A stretch of DNA of 64,000 nucleotides from assembly GCA_036345935.2 (NCBI GenBank), contig JADWOT020000004.1:12239423-12303422 (forward strand), in the 5' to 3' direction. This document shows positions 51,498 to 61,892 of the stretch, piece by piece (within the stretch, counting starts at the first letter, position 1; each line of letters starts with the position of its first letter). A program made the position numbers and the translations under genes. Below the pieces are notes generated by a model. It did no database searches. It was not told where the DNA came from and saw only the letters and a list, made by a program, of their open reading frames with translations. The DNA comes from Taenia hydatigena. Lineage: Eukaryota; Platyhelminthes; Cestoda; Cyclophyllidea; Taeniidae.

Positions 51498-52925
51498 ATC
51501 CACGAGTTTATCTCTGCGTTTGTTGCAAAATGTTGGCCATATTGGCCCAGTGAGTATCTCTGCTCGTGAAATGGAAATGGCCACACACACACAACTCGAA
51601 GTCGATTTGTGCCTTTTCTTGTTGTTCACTTCATCTCATTATGCCAATGTCTTGCTAAAAGGCGGACAGAGCGGACCCCTTGGCGTGGACAGGGCAGTGC
51701 GCGTTGATGTGACAGTGAGGTGGTGCCTCGAGAAGCCGCACGCCTCAATGGCACAGCACCAATACTAGCAACTCTTCGTGTGGACGACGTGAGTGGCTTT
51801 GAGGACAGGAGAAGAAGGCGCTGTTTTACCGACCTACACAGTGCCTAACACACACCCACTCATCACACCATCCACGAAGTAGGCGGACATTGTGCTCTTC
51901 CACCAGTTGTGTGACGACGTGGTCCTACTGTGTGGAGGACGATGTCGTAGACCTCATCTCAACTGCCCCTCCACGTGGCATTGTCGGCGCCAATTTTCTG
52001 CCCATAGATCTGTTAAGCACAAGAGTATTTTACTCTGTGTGTGCGTGTGTGTGTGTGGATGTTTTAAGTCAGTGGAAAGGAAGCCTCAATCTCCAACCCA
52101 CCTGTAGCGATGAGAATGCGAAATGCCAACATCGGGCATTATTATGATTGAGGAGTGTAGCCACATTTGACGCAGCGTGCGGAGCCGCCAATGCAGTGAG
52201 AAGCATTGCTGATTTGTGAAAGGGAAGCTAATCGGAGGACATCGCACGCCAAATCACACAGACTTGCATGCATTGCATCGCATTGCATTGCCACCACCAC
52301 ATGTTCCAACGTGTTGTGGGGCAATAAATTTACTTTCCCTGTCCTCCTCCTCCTCCTCTTTCTCCTCCTCCCCCTCGTGACTTTTTAATGCAAGTTAACG
52401 CAGTACAATTGCCTCAATTGAGGCCGCTAACCAACAATGACGGAAGCGCTCTCAGCCCCTGCACGCGTTGTCGGTCGCGCAATCATAAGACGTTGCAACC
52501 GACCTAGATCACCCAAACGGTGCAAATCCTGTCCAAGAATACCAACGCTTCATCCTCATTAAACACTCTACACCACCACTACCACCATCCCACCGCCTAC
52601 ACTCGCACATCGGCAAGAAACCCGTGTCCCCTTCCCAAACGGAGACCGCTTTTATTGTTAGCAAGTCGATTGACATGAGGACGGCCAAGGAAGGACGACA
52701 ATTTGGAGGTTTTGTGTGTTTGTAGTAGAACAGTTAGCAAAAGTGAGGGAAGAAGAAGGAGAAGAAGAGGAATGGAAAGGAGTACGGGAAAATTCCACCT
52801 TCCTCACCATGTATGACGCGTTCCTACTGTCAAGGAGCTGCTAGCAGCAGAAGGAAGCGATTGACACTAACTACACTCACCGCGGAAACATTCAAAGCTA
52901 GTTCAATGTTGAGAGGGAGAGGAAG

Positions 52926-52976
52926 AAGGGAGGGAGTGAGGGAGGGAGGGAGGGAGGGAGGGAGGTAGGTAGGTAG
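52926..52976. repeat. Expanded GGGA tract, R1 copy 2
   Basis: GGGA units followed by GTAG units, longer than the matching tract at 2985-3030. On the plus strand it has many G-triplets at short spacing and could form a G-quadruplex. Confidence 0.9.
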
Positions 52977-53639
52977 GTGAGAGATATGTGCCGGATAGGC
53001 TGTAGACACAAGGTATGAGAAACACTAACAGCATTAGCAACAGTAACAGAAATAACATTCGTTATTGTTACTGCTACCACTATGAGAGGAGTAGAGGGTG
53101 AAAGGGAGATGGGGAAAGAAAGAGAGCAGGGAGCACGCCGAGACTACTGCTGCCACAAGTATTACCACATCAACACTGCAGTGGAAGGGGTAAAAATGCG
53201 TCGCGCTGGTCACTAAGCAGTCGCCACGCTTCCTACTACTACGTCTCCAACCATACCGCATAGCCAGGAACGCGAGGAGGTGGAGGAGGATGAGGAGGAG
53301 GAGAAGCGTGTGTAGATGATCACAAAACCAAACCTCTGTGAGCCGAGAGGGAGAGATATAGAGAGATGAGAATCACCCCTAATACCAACACCAACACCAA
53401 CAACACGAAACCTGCAACTCATCTGGTGACGCAAAAACACAAAGCAGTGCAATGATCAAGACCACATTCTTATGTGCTTTCACGAACTTACCTCTGATGC
53501 GGTAACAACTCTCACTACTTCCAGCATTGTCATCAACAGAGGGAGCTGCGTGTGCTCTCCGAATCTCACGTAAAGACATACTCTAGGTATTGCAAGACTA
53601 AGAGCAGATAAATTTGCCGGCAATATTGTTTGCGATGCC

Positions 53640-54320
53640 CATTTTCTGCAAGGTAAGATCCACTACTTCCACCTCCAATTCTGGAATTTTGAACCACGTT
53701 AATTACTTAAGCCTCATCTGGTAAAATACTTCTCGCATTATCATGAGCGGTAGCTTATTCAAACTGTTGCAGCCTTTTATTATGTGCTTTCCATTACCTC
53801 AGTTGCGTTGACAAATGACTCTTGTTTTCCTTGCTGACTTTACCCTCATCAACGTAGAACAGCACATTGAGACGTGTCTTATCGACAAAGGAGTGGCTTC
53901 GATGTATCATGTGAGGAAAAGTTGGTGTAGCATCCAACTGTACAGTTGTGTGCGGTAGCATTCGAGATGAACAAAGTTGGTCTGAGGAGGCAAAAGTGTC
54001 GGATCGTAGGGCAGACCGAGTGCGTCAGTGATCAGACAGCATAACTGATGAGAAGTAGCCCATCCCCAAGCCGACGACCCAGTGTGATTTTACAAGCACC
54101 CTCTAGCTTCTACTCTTCTCGTAAGTGAAACCGTGTGCTAGTTCACAAAAATTTTCACTGAGACCAGTTGAACTTGGGATGCGGAACCTTAAAAGAGGGC
54201 CAGTCCAGGTCTTGTGATTGATTGTCTGACAACTTATTGCCAATGAGTTGACTGACAACCAACTCAAATTAGAAGAGCGGGCCAAAGCATGGCTTGAAGA
54301 AACCAGATTTACGGACAATC
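53640..54320 (-). repeat. R2 repeat, full copy inside R1 copy 2
   Basis: The reverse complement aligns with 27795-28500 along its length. The portion 53993-54316 is what R1 copy 1 lacks. Because R2 similarity extends on both sides of that portion, it is part of the original repeat rather than a later insertion. Confidence 0.7.
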
Positions 54321-56576
54321 ATTTGACACGAGCATGAGAGTCTGTCACCGACAGCTGAAATCCCCAGACTCGAACGCCTTCTTTGGCTAGACTAGAGGCG
54401 TATACCGCGTATACTTCCTTCTGTTCCACCATGTAGCTTGAGTTAAATGCCGAACGAAGGAGCTAGAACAAAGTGTACCCAGTTGACTTCCTCCTTGTAA
54501 TCAACATCGTGACGGAAAGGAATCATTCAAATCATCTGTAGGCTTCGTGACCCATGTCACTCTTTGCTGGCGCGTGTTTAGCGGACTCGCAGTTTGTACG
54601 AATAGTAGAGCTGAGCCCTTCCTCCCTACTAGTAGGTTTTCGGCCTACATGATTTTGCATTTTACCTTCTCTTTTCCAAAACTGTGCACGACACGATGGT
54701 ATAAGCACAAAGCCGCCGTTTGAAATAATTCAAGTAGAGTTAGCAAAGCAGGATGCGTAGCGAGTAAGTTTGTCTAACCAACAAATTGTTGTCCTATTTA
54801 ACAAGTGACTCATTCTGCGGTAATTACAAGAGATGGATGATTCGCATTGCAAGCATTGGGGTGAAGCCACTGTGTCGGTACTCCACTTGGTAGGAGAGAT
54901 CAAGTCTGTCCCATTACTAACGACCGGTGCGAACAGACATCCAGTCGTTTCAGGTCTCGATGCCGACAATCAAGGTGGCATAGAAGATAGACTACGCCCG
55001 TGTGGGCGAAGCAGTGTGCAGTGAGCTGCGATATGAAACTGGCGAGAATCTGCCCACACATGGGACTTGGAGCACACTGCCATCATATGAGGCTCAGCCA
55101 TGGCAAAACATTTGCGGCTGACGACCCTACCCTACCAGTCTCTACCGTATAGCAGCCTTTGCACATATCCACTGCCTATGACTCCTGCCTGATCATTAAC
55201 TCCTTTCATGGGCATTAGGAATGGGCAATTTCACGATTGTGGTGGATACAGGTAGGCCAGACTGCATAATAGGAAGCCGACTTGGTAAGTTGAATGGGAA
55301 TTTATGTGATTAGAACAAAGCAAACAAAAGTAGTGGATGCATGCCAAAATGGGCGATTTAACACCAAAAAAAGACATGAAGAATTTCTAGGATGCTTTCA
55401 GTACACTTGCAACACTTGGCTTGTCAGAGCCCACGATATGTGGTGTAGGCCTTGATGCATGAATTGAACAGAGTCTCCGTACAACTGTTTCCCAAACGTG
55501 GAGGTTCCAATGCTTTTTATGAAAACGCTTGAGGCGACGCAAACCGGAAGCGACCCTATGACTTCCGAAACAAACTGATGAAAATGCCCTTCCGTGCATT
55601 GTAGAGAGCAACATTTCATTTGCATGGAAGTGCGGCATCAGGCAGAGGATGCTTCAATCAACTTCAACGACTGCGTCAAATTTTGTCGCACACTCTCGCT
55701 TACTCTGATTGGTAGTGCCTTCGATGAACGCGGCGACAAGGCCAACATGGGTGCATCAGTCCGTGTCAAGATGAGTCACATCCACCCATTCATGCGGATA
55801 GGCAGGGGCAGCATAAAAGTTTTCGCGGAGGATATCTTCCCTTAAACAGCAAACCGTTTTGCATTTCTATCTCGATTTCGCAAAAGTTTCACCTATTTAC
55901 CCCATTTACAACCGCTTTACAATTCGTCAAAACTGCTTGTTGTGTAAACCGTTCAAGCAACCAGGATGATATTTACCTCGCCTTCAGTTATACCATCTGC
56001 CATTTGAATACCAAAACATTCAGGATACTGCACTACAAATTGTCGTGATTAGGACTTTCCTCCTGTCCTTCGTCATCAGTCAGCACTTCATGCTCCAACA
56101 CGCCACAGCTTTGAGGCAGAATGTTTCATGAGTTGGTTGCACAAACATCTAAATGTCATGATGAGACCTCCCATTCTGAATGCTCTGCATTGTCCCCACG
56201 TCATTGCGCCAATCGTGTACCACATGCAGGTGTGCTTCCATCAGCAAGCTCAAGTGACTCAAGAATGACTTATTGACTGACAACTCTATTGTTGTGTTCC
56301 TTACCGTGTCGCATGAGCTACCTTGCTCACCCTTCAAAATGAAGTTATTCATCCCACTTTGATCACCATCTTGGTCTCATCATATATTTTGAGGTGGAGG
56401 AAGGATGAATACTACAGCGGCACGAAGAGTGAACGACGCAAATATGGTCAACATGGAGCCGAAATGTGGAAGTAAGGCATGGGATTGAAGGGGACTCGAT
56501 ATATCACTGTCACCTCCCTCCGGCCACGCAACCAAGATGGTATCAGAACTCATGGAGACAGAGGAGGAGGTTCTAT

Positions 56577-56803
56577 GAAACAAGCACGTCCACAGGCGTG
56601 CAAGTAGACCAATCAGCGGCACAAGCATACACAAGATTTGGATGCGAATCATTCTAAATGCAGCCAATGAAGTGGAAATGATAGGTCTATCAATGCAGAT
56701 CATTCGCATCCATAAGCGGGGACGTGCTGGCTGGCTTAAACTTGGGATAAGCGACTGTAATATGGGTAGCGAGACCACGACAGTGACTTCTACTGCTTCA
56801 TAA
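56577..56803 (+). other. Open frame shared by both R1 copies
   Basis: The frame reads IWMRIILNAANEVEMIGL, MQIIRIHKRGRAGWLKLGI, then a serine/threonine-rich end and TAA. In copy 1 the same frame (about 6246-6452) reads IWMRIILKAANEVETVGL and KRERAGWLKLGISDCNMSS, stopping earlier at TAG. The composition looks protein-like, but the first ATG leaves only about 53 codons and no family is recognised. Confidence 0.2.
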
Positions 56804-57091
56804 GCTGGTGATCGAAGTTGTTTGTTTCTCGCTCCTGTATTTTGTGATACCTGTGTCGACGTCTTGAAGGTTCTAGCAAAGTTGAATTGGAAAAAGTCTT
56901 ATGATATACTCGAAGAAGGGGAGTTGGTTCTTAGTCCTGTTACATCATCGTGTGGCGATTGTTTCTCTACATAATATGCTGAGTTGGGTTGCGCTGCTCA
57001 ATAAAATGTGATTACAGATGCCCCTACCATTTCGCAAGTTCCTTCCATAGCAAGAGCAATTGTTATCAGCTGTGAATAAGCGCGTAAATGC

Positions 57092-57820
57092 CAACATTTT
57101 GTTTAAGATTATGGCAGACACTTTCTTAAGGCCACTGAAAGTGTGAAGGGAAGTGTGGTACATGGCCGTCCTTCGCGCCCTCCCGTGGTGCTGCTAATGC
57201 TACACGATCAGCGCATGTGCATGCATGACTGTGGACGTGAATGCCCCCGTGTGTGCCCGTCGCAATGTCTCTTCTGCTGCCTTCCTGCGAACGACCACTC
57301 TCTAGCCAGCATTGCCAGATAGACCCCTCAACACCGTTTACGCAACGTGCACGTCGAGACTCCGATCGCATCCTTACAGATGACGAGTGATCTAATCAGA
57401 CAAGACACGATGGGAGAGTGGTTACTGAGGCTGGATGTAGCTTTGATTGTTCTACCATTGTAGGTGTTCCACAGGGAATAAATTAACGACGAACCTTCGT
57501 GCATATTGGTGCTGCAGCTGCTGCTTCAATCTATGTGCATGCCTATGAACGCGTCTGTGGCGCAGTACGTCTACTCCTCTCGCCGTGGATTGTGCCGCCA
57601 TCTCCGTAGCATGATCAAGAAGATGCAGGTAAAAGTATTCCCCCACGTCCACTGTCTTCCGCTCTGTGTCTGCACCTCTAAGGTGGTCAGCTCAATTAGG
57701 TAGATGTGCTGTGTTCCCTTGCCTCTGGATGTCTTTCAACAGAGCATGAAGGAAGTGGTGAGATGCGAGGCAATAAAATAATAATTAAAATTAAGGCTGT
57801 TTGGAAATGCGAGTATTCCA
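57092..57820 (+). mobile_element. Candidate inserted element in R1 copy 2
   Basis: R1 copy 1 reads straight through at 6768, whereas copy 2 has about 720 extra bases. The insert is richer in G and C than its surroundings and ends on the plus strand with AATAAA (57772-57777) and an A-rich tail, as expected of a reverse-transcribed sequence. A possible six-base target duplication, AAATGC, occurs at 57086-57091 and 57805-57810, although the right junction carries about 17 unexplained bases. A minus-strand frame (57652-57452) and a plus-strand frame overlap inside; neither is recognised. Confidence 0.5.
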
Positions 57821-57825
57821 GTTCT

Positions 57826-57987
57826 GCTTGGTGGCTTGGCATCTGGACCATATAAGTAGCCTCTTGATCCACTTTTACGTCAACAACGATTTTCGCCAAG
57901 CTGCCGTGACCTTCGTTGACCTTGGAAAGGACATGGCTTTGCGTGCTGAGCATTACAAATTATCTTACGTTTTATTATTTTTTCAAG
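57826..57987 (+). CDS. Exon-like segment in R1 copy 2, open to a splice donor
   Basis: The frame reads WHLDHISSLLIHFYVNN, then QAAVTFVDLGKDMALRAEH and YKLSYVLLFFQ, running into a strong donor (CAAG then GTAAGA) at 57987. The paralogous segment in copy 1 has a one-base lesion. The 5' boundary is obscured by the insert at 57092-57820. The protein family is not recognised. An alternative is a chance frame in a repeat. Confidence 0.3.
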
Positions 57988-59589
57988 GTAAGAGAAATAG
58001 CTAACTTTTTTTGTAAACAATGTTCATTTAACCGCAAAAGGTAAGTTGACAAACAGGAGACCTTAAGTGTGACCAAAAAATTTGGCAATCAACATCAAAC
58101 AAAACGTGGTGTAGAAATAGCCTTAGTTAACGGAGATTACAGGTCACTTTTTCGGGTCCGAATTTAAACGTCAGCTCTGGAGCCCAGATAGACGTGGGGA
58201 TCTATTCAAATTAGGAAGACGTGTTTGATGCATGCAAGGTTAGTCACCCTCGTCCTTCTTATTTATTTTGGCAAACCGCCATCATTTTCATCATGGTTGA
58301 AGGCTCTCGGTTGTGCGATTCTCTAAACGCGGCTGGTCAAATACGCAAATGCGAAAGGCGTCAATTCGCAATGGTCAACTATTTCCGGATTCATTTCCTG
58401 TCAAAAATGCTTCTACTTAATATGCTTACGTAACGGTGTTTCTAATTATCTGTAGAAGTGGGAACCGTACTCACAATACCTTTGTAAAGTGGTTTCTATT
58501 TAAAGCCTCAATACCAGTCTGACTGCAAGATAGTAAACCGTTTGCTTTTTAACTGAGCAAAGAAATGAATTTTTCACTAAAAATGGATATGTGAGGAGGC
58601 TGCCTGTGTTCTTGCAGGTGATTTCGAAGCGTTGGCACTTGCCAAAGTTAACGCGAGAATTGATAGCTTCGATGACAGTTAGTGGTATGAAATGCTGTAG
58701 CTGAGTCTTAATAAACCACGTGATAGATCAAAAGTCCATCATTCCGGCTCTCCCTTATGTGCCTGTGGTCATTGTATAACCAACATTCGCAAAACACCGG
58801 AAATAGTATATCCTATTAAAATGTTTTCACATTTATCCGTGGCTATTATTTGCAGAAAGTGCGAATGCAGATGCACGTCTAGTGCCTCAGACGGCGCAAG
58901 CAATTTCTTCTATCGACATCGCTAAATGAAATGACGGATCTTTGGTACTTTAACAGTCCAAGCCGTTAATTATTCATCCTTTATATTGTCAAATGGCAAA
59001 ATCCTTCAATGTCTTTTTTGAAGAAACTAAGATCAACATTTGACATGCTTTCTCATCGAAGTAATTTGCAACTTCGTTGCATGCTGGATCACCGCTTGCT
59101 GCAAGGTGCATGGACAACTGCTATATCATAATGTTGTGTACGCGTATCTCCCGAATCCCATGGAAGGCAACAGGCTGACAGGTAAATGCCTCTGGTGCCC
59201 GATGCAGTGAGTTTAAAGTAGGCGTGGTCGGCGTGTGTGCGACTGATGGTTATGAAGCACGGGTATTAAGGACTGAGCGTTCGGCAGGGTGATTTCATTC
59301 ATGCGCAGCTATGATAGCTCATTGGCCTTCATCATTAAGCCATTTTGAAGCTGCTGCGAATGACGCAGGTTGGTCGGAAAGCAAGTCTGTCTAGGATCAG
59401 AGAAAGCCACCAGGACCTCTTGTTCAGGGTGTCGAACATCTTTTCCATACAGGTTTCTCAGTTACTTGCGCAACTCTCGGGTAAGTGTTTACACTGATGA
59501 TGCTGTAAGAACTAAGCATTAGGCGAAGCATACGCGATGGCCTTCACATGGTTTCCTGATGAGGCACACACATGTCCACAATCACACTT

Positions 59590-59609
59590 ACACACACACA
59601 CACACACAC
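59590..59609. repeat. CA microsatellite
   Basis: CA run near the right end of R1 copy 2, paired with 8521-8540. Confidence 0.9.
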
Positions 59610-59720
59610 CTGCGCCGCTTGCCTTGATAACTTCTTTTCCCAACAGCGAGATGCATGCGACAAATGCTCGAGGTGCACACTTGTACTAAGCCTATCAATT
59701 GTTAGGCAACCAGTGGGACA

Positions 59721-59933
59721 TTGTTGCATTTACCACCCGTCGTCCTGTATGGATTAAACTGGTCCGATGCCGAACACTTTCTGCTGCTTAAACCTCTTTT
59801 TATCGAGATGTTGCGTTTGCCAAGAGAGAACTTGAACTACTACGAAATCGGAGGTAAACACATGCGTAAAGTATTAAGCCGCAAACTAATAGCACAAGCT
59901 CTGCTAACTTACTTCCACACCAACGGCCTCTAA
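59721..59933 (+). CDS. Hypothetical frame just outside R1 copy 2
   Basis: The frame reads LNWSDAEHFLLLKPLFIEML, RLPRENLNYYEIGG, then KVLSRKLIAQALLTYFHTNG and a stop. Composition is protein-like, and a donor-like GGAGGTAAAC lies inside. It starts within six bases of the end of R1 and has no counterpart after copy 1. No family is recognised. Confidence 0.25.
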   Translation: MLHLPPVVLYGLNWSDAEHFLLLKPLFIEMLRLPRENLNYYEIGGKHMRKVLSRKLIAQALLTYFHTNGL

Positions 59934-60020
59934 GTCAAATTTTCCTCACAAACAGCACCGGCCTTTAAGAAACCCAAGCATAATTTAACTATAATTTTAA
60001 AGCAAAGTTTCGCATTTAAC

Positions 60021-60175
60021 GACGCTTGTTTCACCAAGTATTGGGCTTGAGACATCGTCAGAAGCCTCGTTTTACTGTTGGGTTGCTCACCGACGTTCGT
60101 GGGCATGGAAGCATTCCGCCAGTAGGCAAAGATTTGCTTCGGCTAAATCAAATTGTCAACATAGAAGCTATGTGA
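60021..60175 (+). CDS. Hypothetical exon-like frame containing the 91-base island
   Basis: Open after a TAA, the frame reads RRLFHQVLGLRHRQKPRFTV, then GLLTDVRGHGSIPPVGKD and LLRLNQIVNIEAM before TGA. The part from GLLTD onward is shared in frame with 9611-9701. The upstream part differs from copy 1, as if different sequence were joined to one conserved module. Confidence 0.3.
60078..60168 (+). repeat. 91-base island matching 9611-9701
   Basis: Second copy of the short duplicated module. It begins at TTGGGTTGCTCACCGAC and ends at ATAGAAGC; similarity stops sharply at both ends. Confidence 0.75.
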
Positions 60176-60366
60176 GCTGCTGCTGGATTCAATTCGTGAG
60201 CTGTCTCATTTATGTCACTTGCGACTTATCCTATATCACCCTATTAAATATATCCGTAATGTTGATCAAGGGCTTCATTGATCAAAGCTCTTGAGTTACG
60301 GTGCCGATTGAAGTAACAGTGTAGGTATCACGCAGTAATGCAAAGGATGCGGGGGAGAAACACCAT

Positions 60367-60729
60367 GTGCATGACCGTGGAATTCACTTTGAGAATTCAG
60401 TGCAGCAAAGTAGACGCAAATACGATGAGTGTAGAGAGAAGAGGAAGAAGACTGTTAGAATCTTGGATGGAGGGGGTCTGGAGTACAAACCAACCTGCTT
60501 CATGCAACAGAAATCACTCGTCTCTTACTTATTGCCTTTGGCCACATCACTCGATGGTGGCTTCTGTTCAACAATGAAGCGTCTCAGACTAAAGCACCTG
60601 TCAAAAATGAATCAAGTCCTGTGGATTTCGTTGCATTTAAAGACTCAGCCATATTACTTCTCTAATTATTTTATCAGCAGATGTTACATTGCAACATTTC
60701 CTACGCGACTGCGTCCAAAGTTAGTTTGA
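60367..60729 (+). CDS. Unassigned 120-codon open frame
   Basis: The frame contains SRRKYDECREKRKKTVRILD, a charged and possibly helical stretch, then SYLLPLATSLDGGF and KRLRLKHLSKMNQVLWISL, ending at TAG or TGA context near 60729. No recognised domain and no second copy in the window. It may be an exon or a chance frame. Confidence 0.25.
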   Translation: MHDRGIHFENSVQQSRRKYDECREKRKKTVRILDGGGLEYKPTCFMQQKSLVSYLLPLATSLDGGFCSTMKRLRLKHLSKMNQVLWISLHLKTQPYYFSNYFISRCYIATFPTRLRPKLV

Positions 60730-60956
60730 GCCGAACCTGCCTACTCAGCATTATAACTGGTAAGACTATGCAAAGTTGATGAGTTTAGCAACCCATTACT
60801 ACTTTACAAATAAGATGCCCTTATCATGCATTGAATTTAAAGATAAATGGTCAAGGCCACTTGCAGTATGGGTGACTCGATCAACGTTGGCCTGTGAAAA
60901 ATTTATCGTTTCTCCCACTCACTGACAGTTTCCATCTACTCCACCGGTGACCACAA

Positions 60957-61391
60957 TCGTTGGCAATGTAAAGTGCGGTTGATCGGAATGGGAGTTATAC
61001 CGGTATGCAGAGGGATTGCTGTGGAATCATCACAATTACTCCTCTCTGAAAAGCAATGGTGATGTCTAAATTCACCAGCTTATTTGATCACGTTGTGCAG
61101 TATGAGCCGTGAAGCAATAGGAAGGTGAAAGCGGAGAAAATATCTCTGCCAGATTGAGGGCATCGCAAACTTGTTCTTCTAACCGACAAGGCTTTTGTTT
61201 GGGAAACCGAAGTTGCTTTTCATTTGAGCCCTACGCATACGTGGAAAAACGTTGAGCCACGAAGTGATTCAAGCAAAACAAGGACAGCAATTAGAAGTAG
61301 AAACGTTTGACGGCAGTGATGAGTGAAGTGAGCTGATCAGACCAACAAATGTGGCGCTGTGCAACAAAGTGCTCTGCAAGCAAGCGCGACG
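60957..61391 (-). repeat. Inverted repeat IR5, right arm
   Basis: Reverse complement of 22189-22622 with a modest number of substitutions and small indels. It lies between R1 copy 2 and the right F-box gene. Confidence 0.8.
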
Positions 61392-61892
61392 CATCTACAG
61401 CCAGACGATCGTTTGAACATTTGGCGACACCTTAGCTTGCAAAATCGAAAGTAATATTTGTGTTCCCCTAGTTTATAGCACAGTTCCATTGCAATCAACT
61501 CCTCAAAGCAGTAATATGTCCTGCATACCTCTAGCAGTCGATTTACGCGTCAATATTTTAGTCACGCCACACCATTTATGTAACAAATCAAGCCATTGCA
61601 TTCTAGTCTTGCGAGAGATCATAAATTCGCACGTTGAGCCACTGCGCCACCTGTCCTCCAGTAAAGGAGAATTAGATGAAAGTGTGATTAGGCGACGTCG
61701 AGATTGGATATTACGGAGCAAACCAATGTGCTAACATGAAAGTGAGGCCAGTCCACCCCACACTCTCGTTGCAGTTTATTTATGCCTCAACATCTCTGCA
61801 ATGTGGTCAGTCTACCATAGCTTCACTCCATGTCGGTAGGTCTCTGTTCATTAGCCTCTTTATTTATTTTTCAAACTCGCTTGACAATTCAG

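Larger units (their letters stand above)
50774..59715 (+). repeat. Long repeat R1, copy 2
   Basis: Direct copy of 890-8647, starting TGGTATATTTGTGGTGCC and ending after GTTAGGCAACCAG. It is longer than copy 1 mainly because it keeps about 324 bases of R2 (53993-54316), holds about 720 extra bases at 57092-57820, and has a GGGA-rich stretch near 51020-51080. It is flanked by unrelated sequence on both sides compared with copy 1, apart from the 91-base island beyond its right end. Confidence 0.85.

Noticed and set aside
53993..54316. Interpreting this segment as a transposon insertion into R1 copy 2
   Set aside because: Repeat similarity with 27.8-28.5 kb continues across both edges and no target-site duplication is seen. 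Loss from copy 1 explains the data better.
61501..61734. Possible tRNA or small RNA gene upstream of the F-box gene
   Set aside because: I could not fold a cloverleaf or find a T-loop consensus. The overlapping plus and minus frames there show no recognised product.
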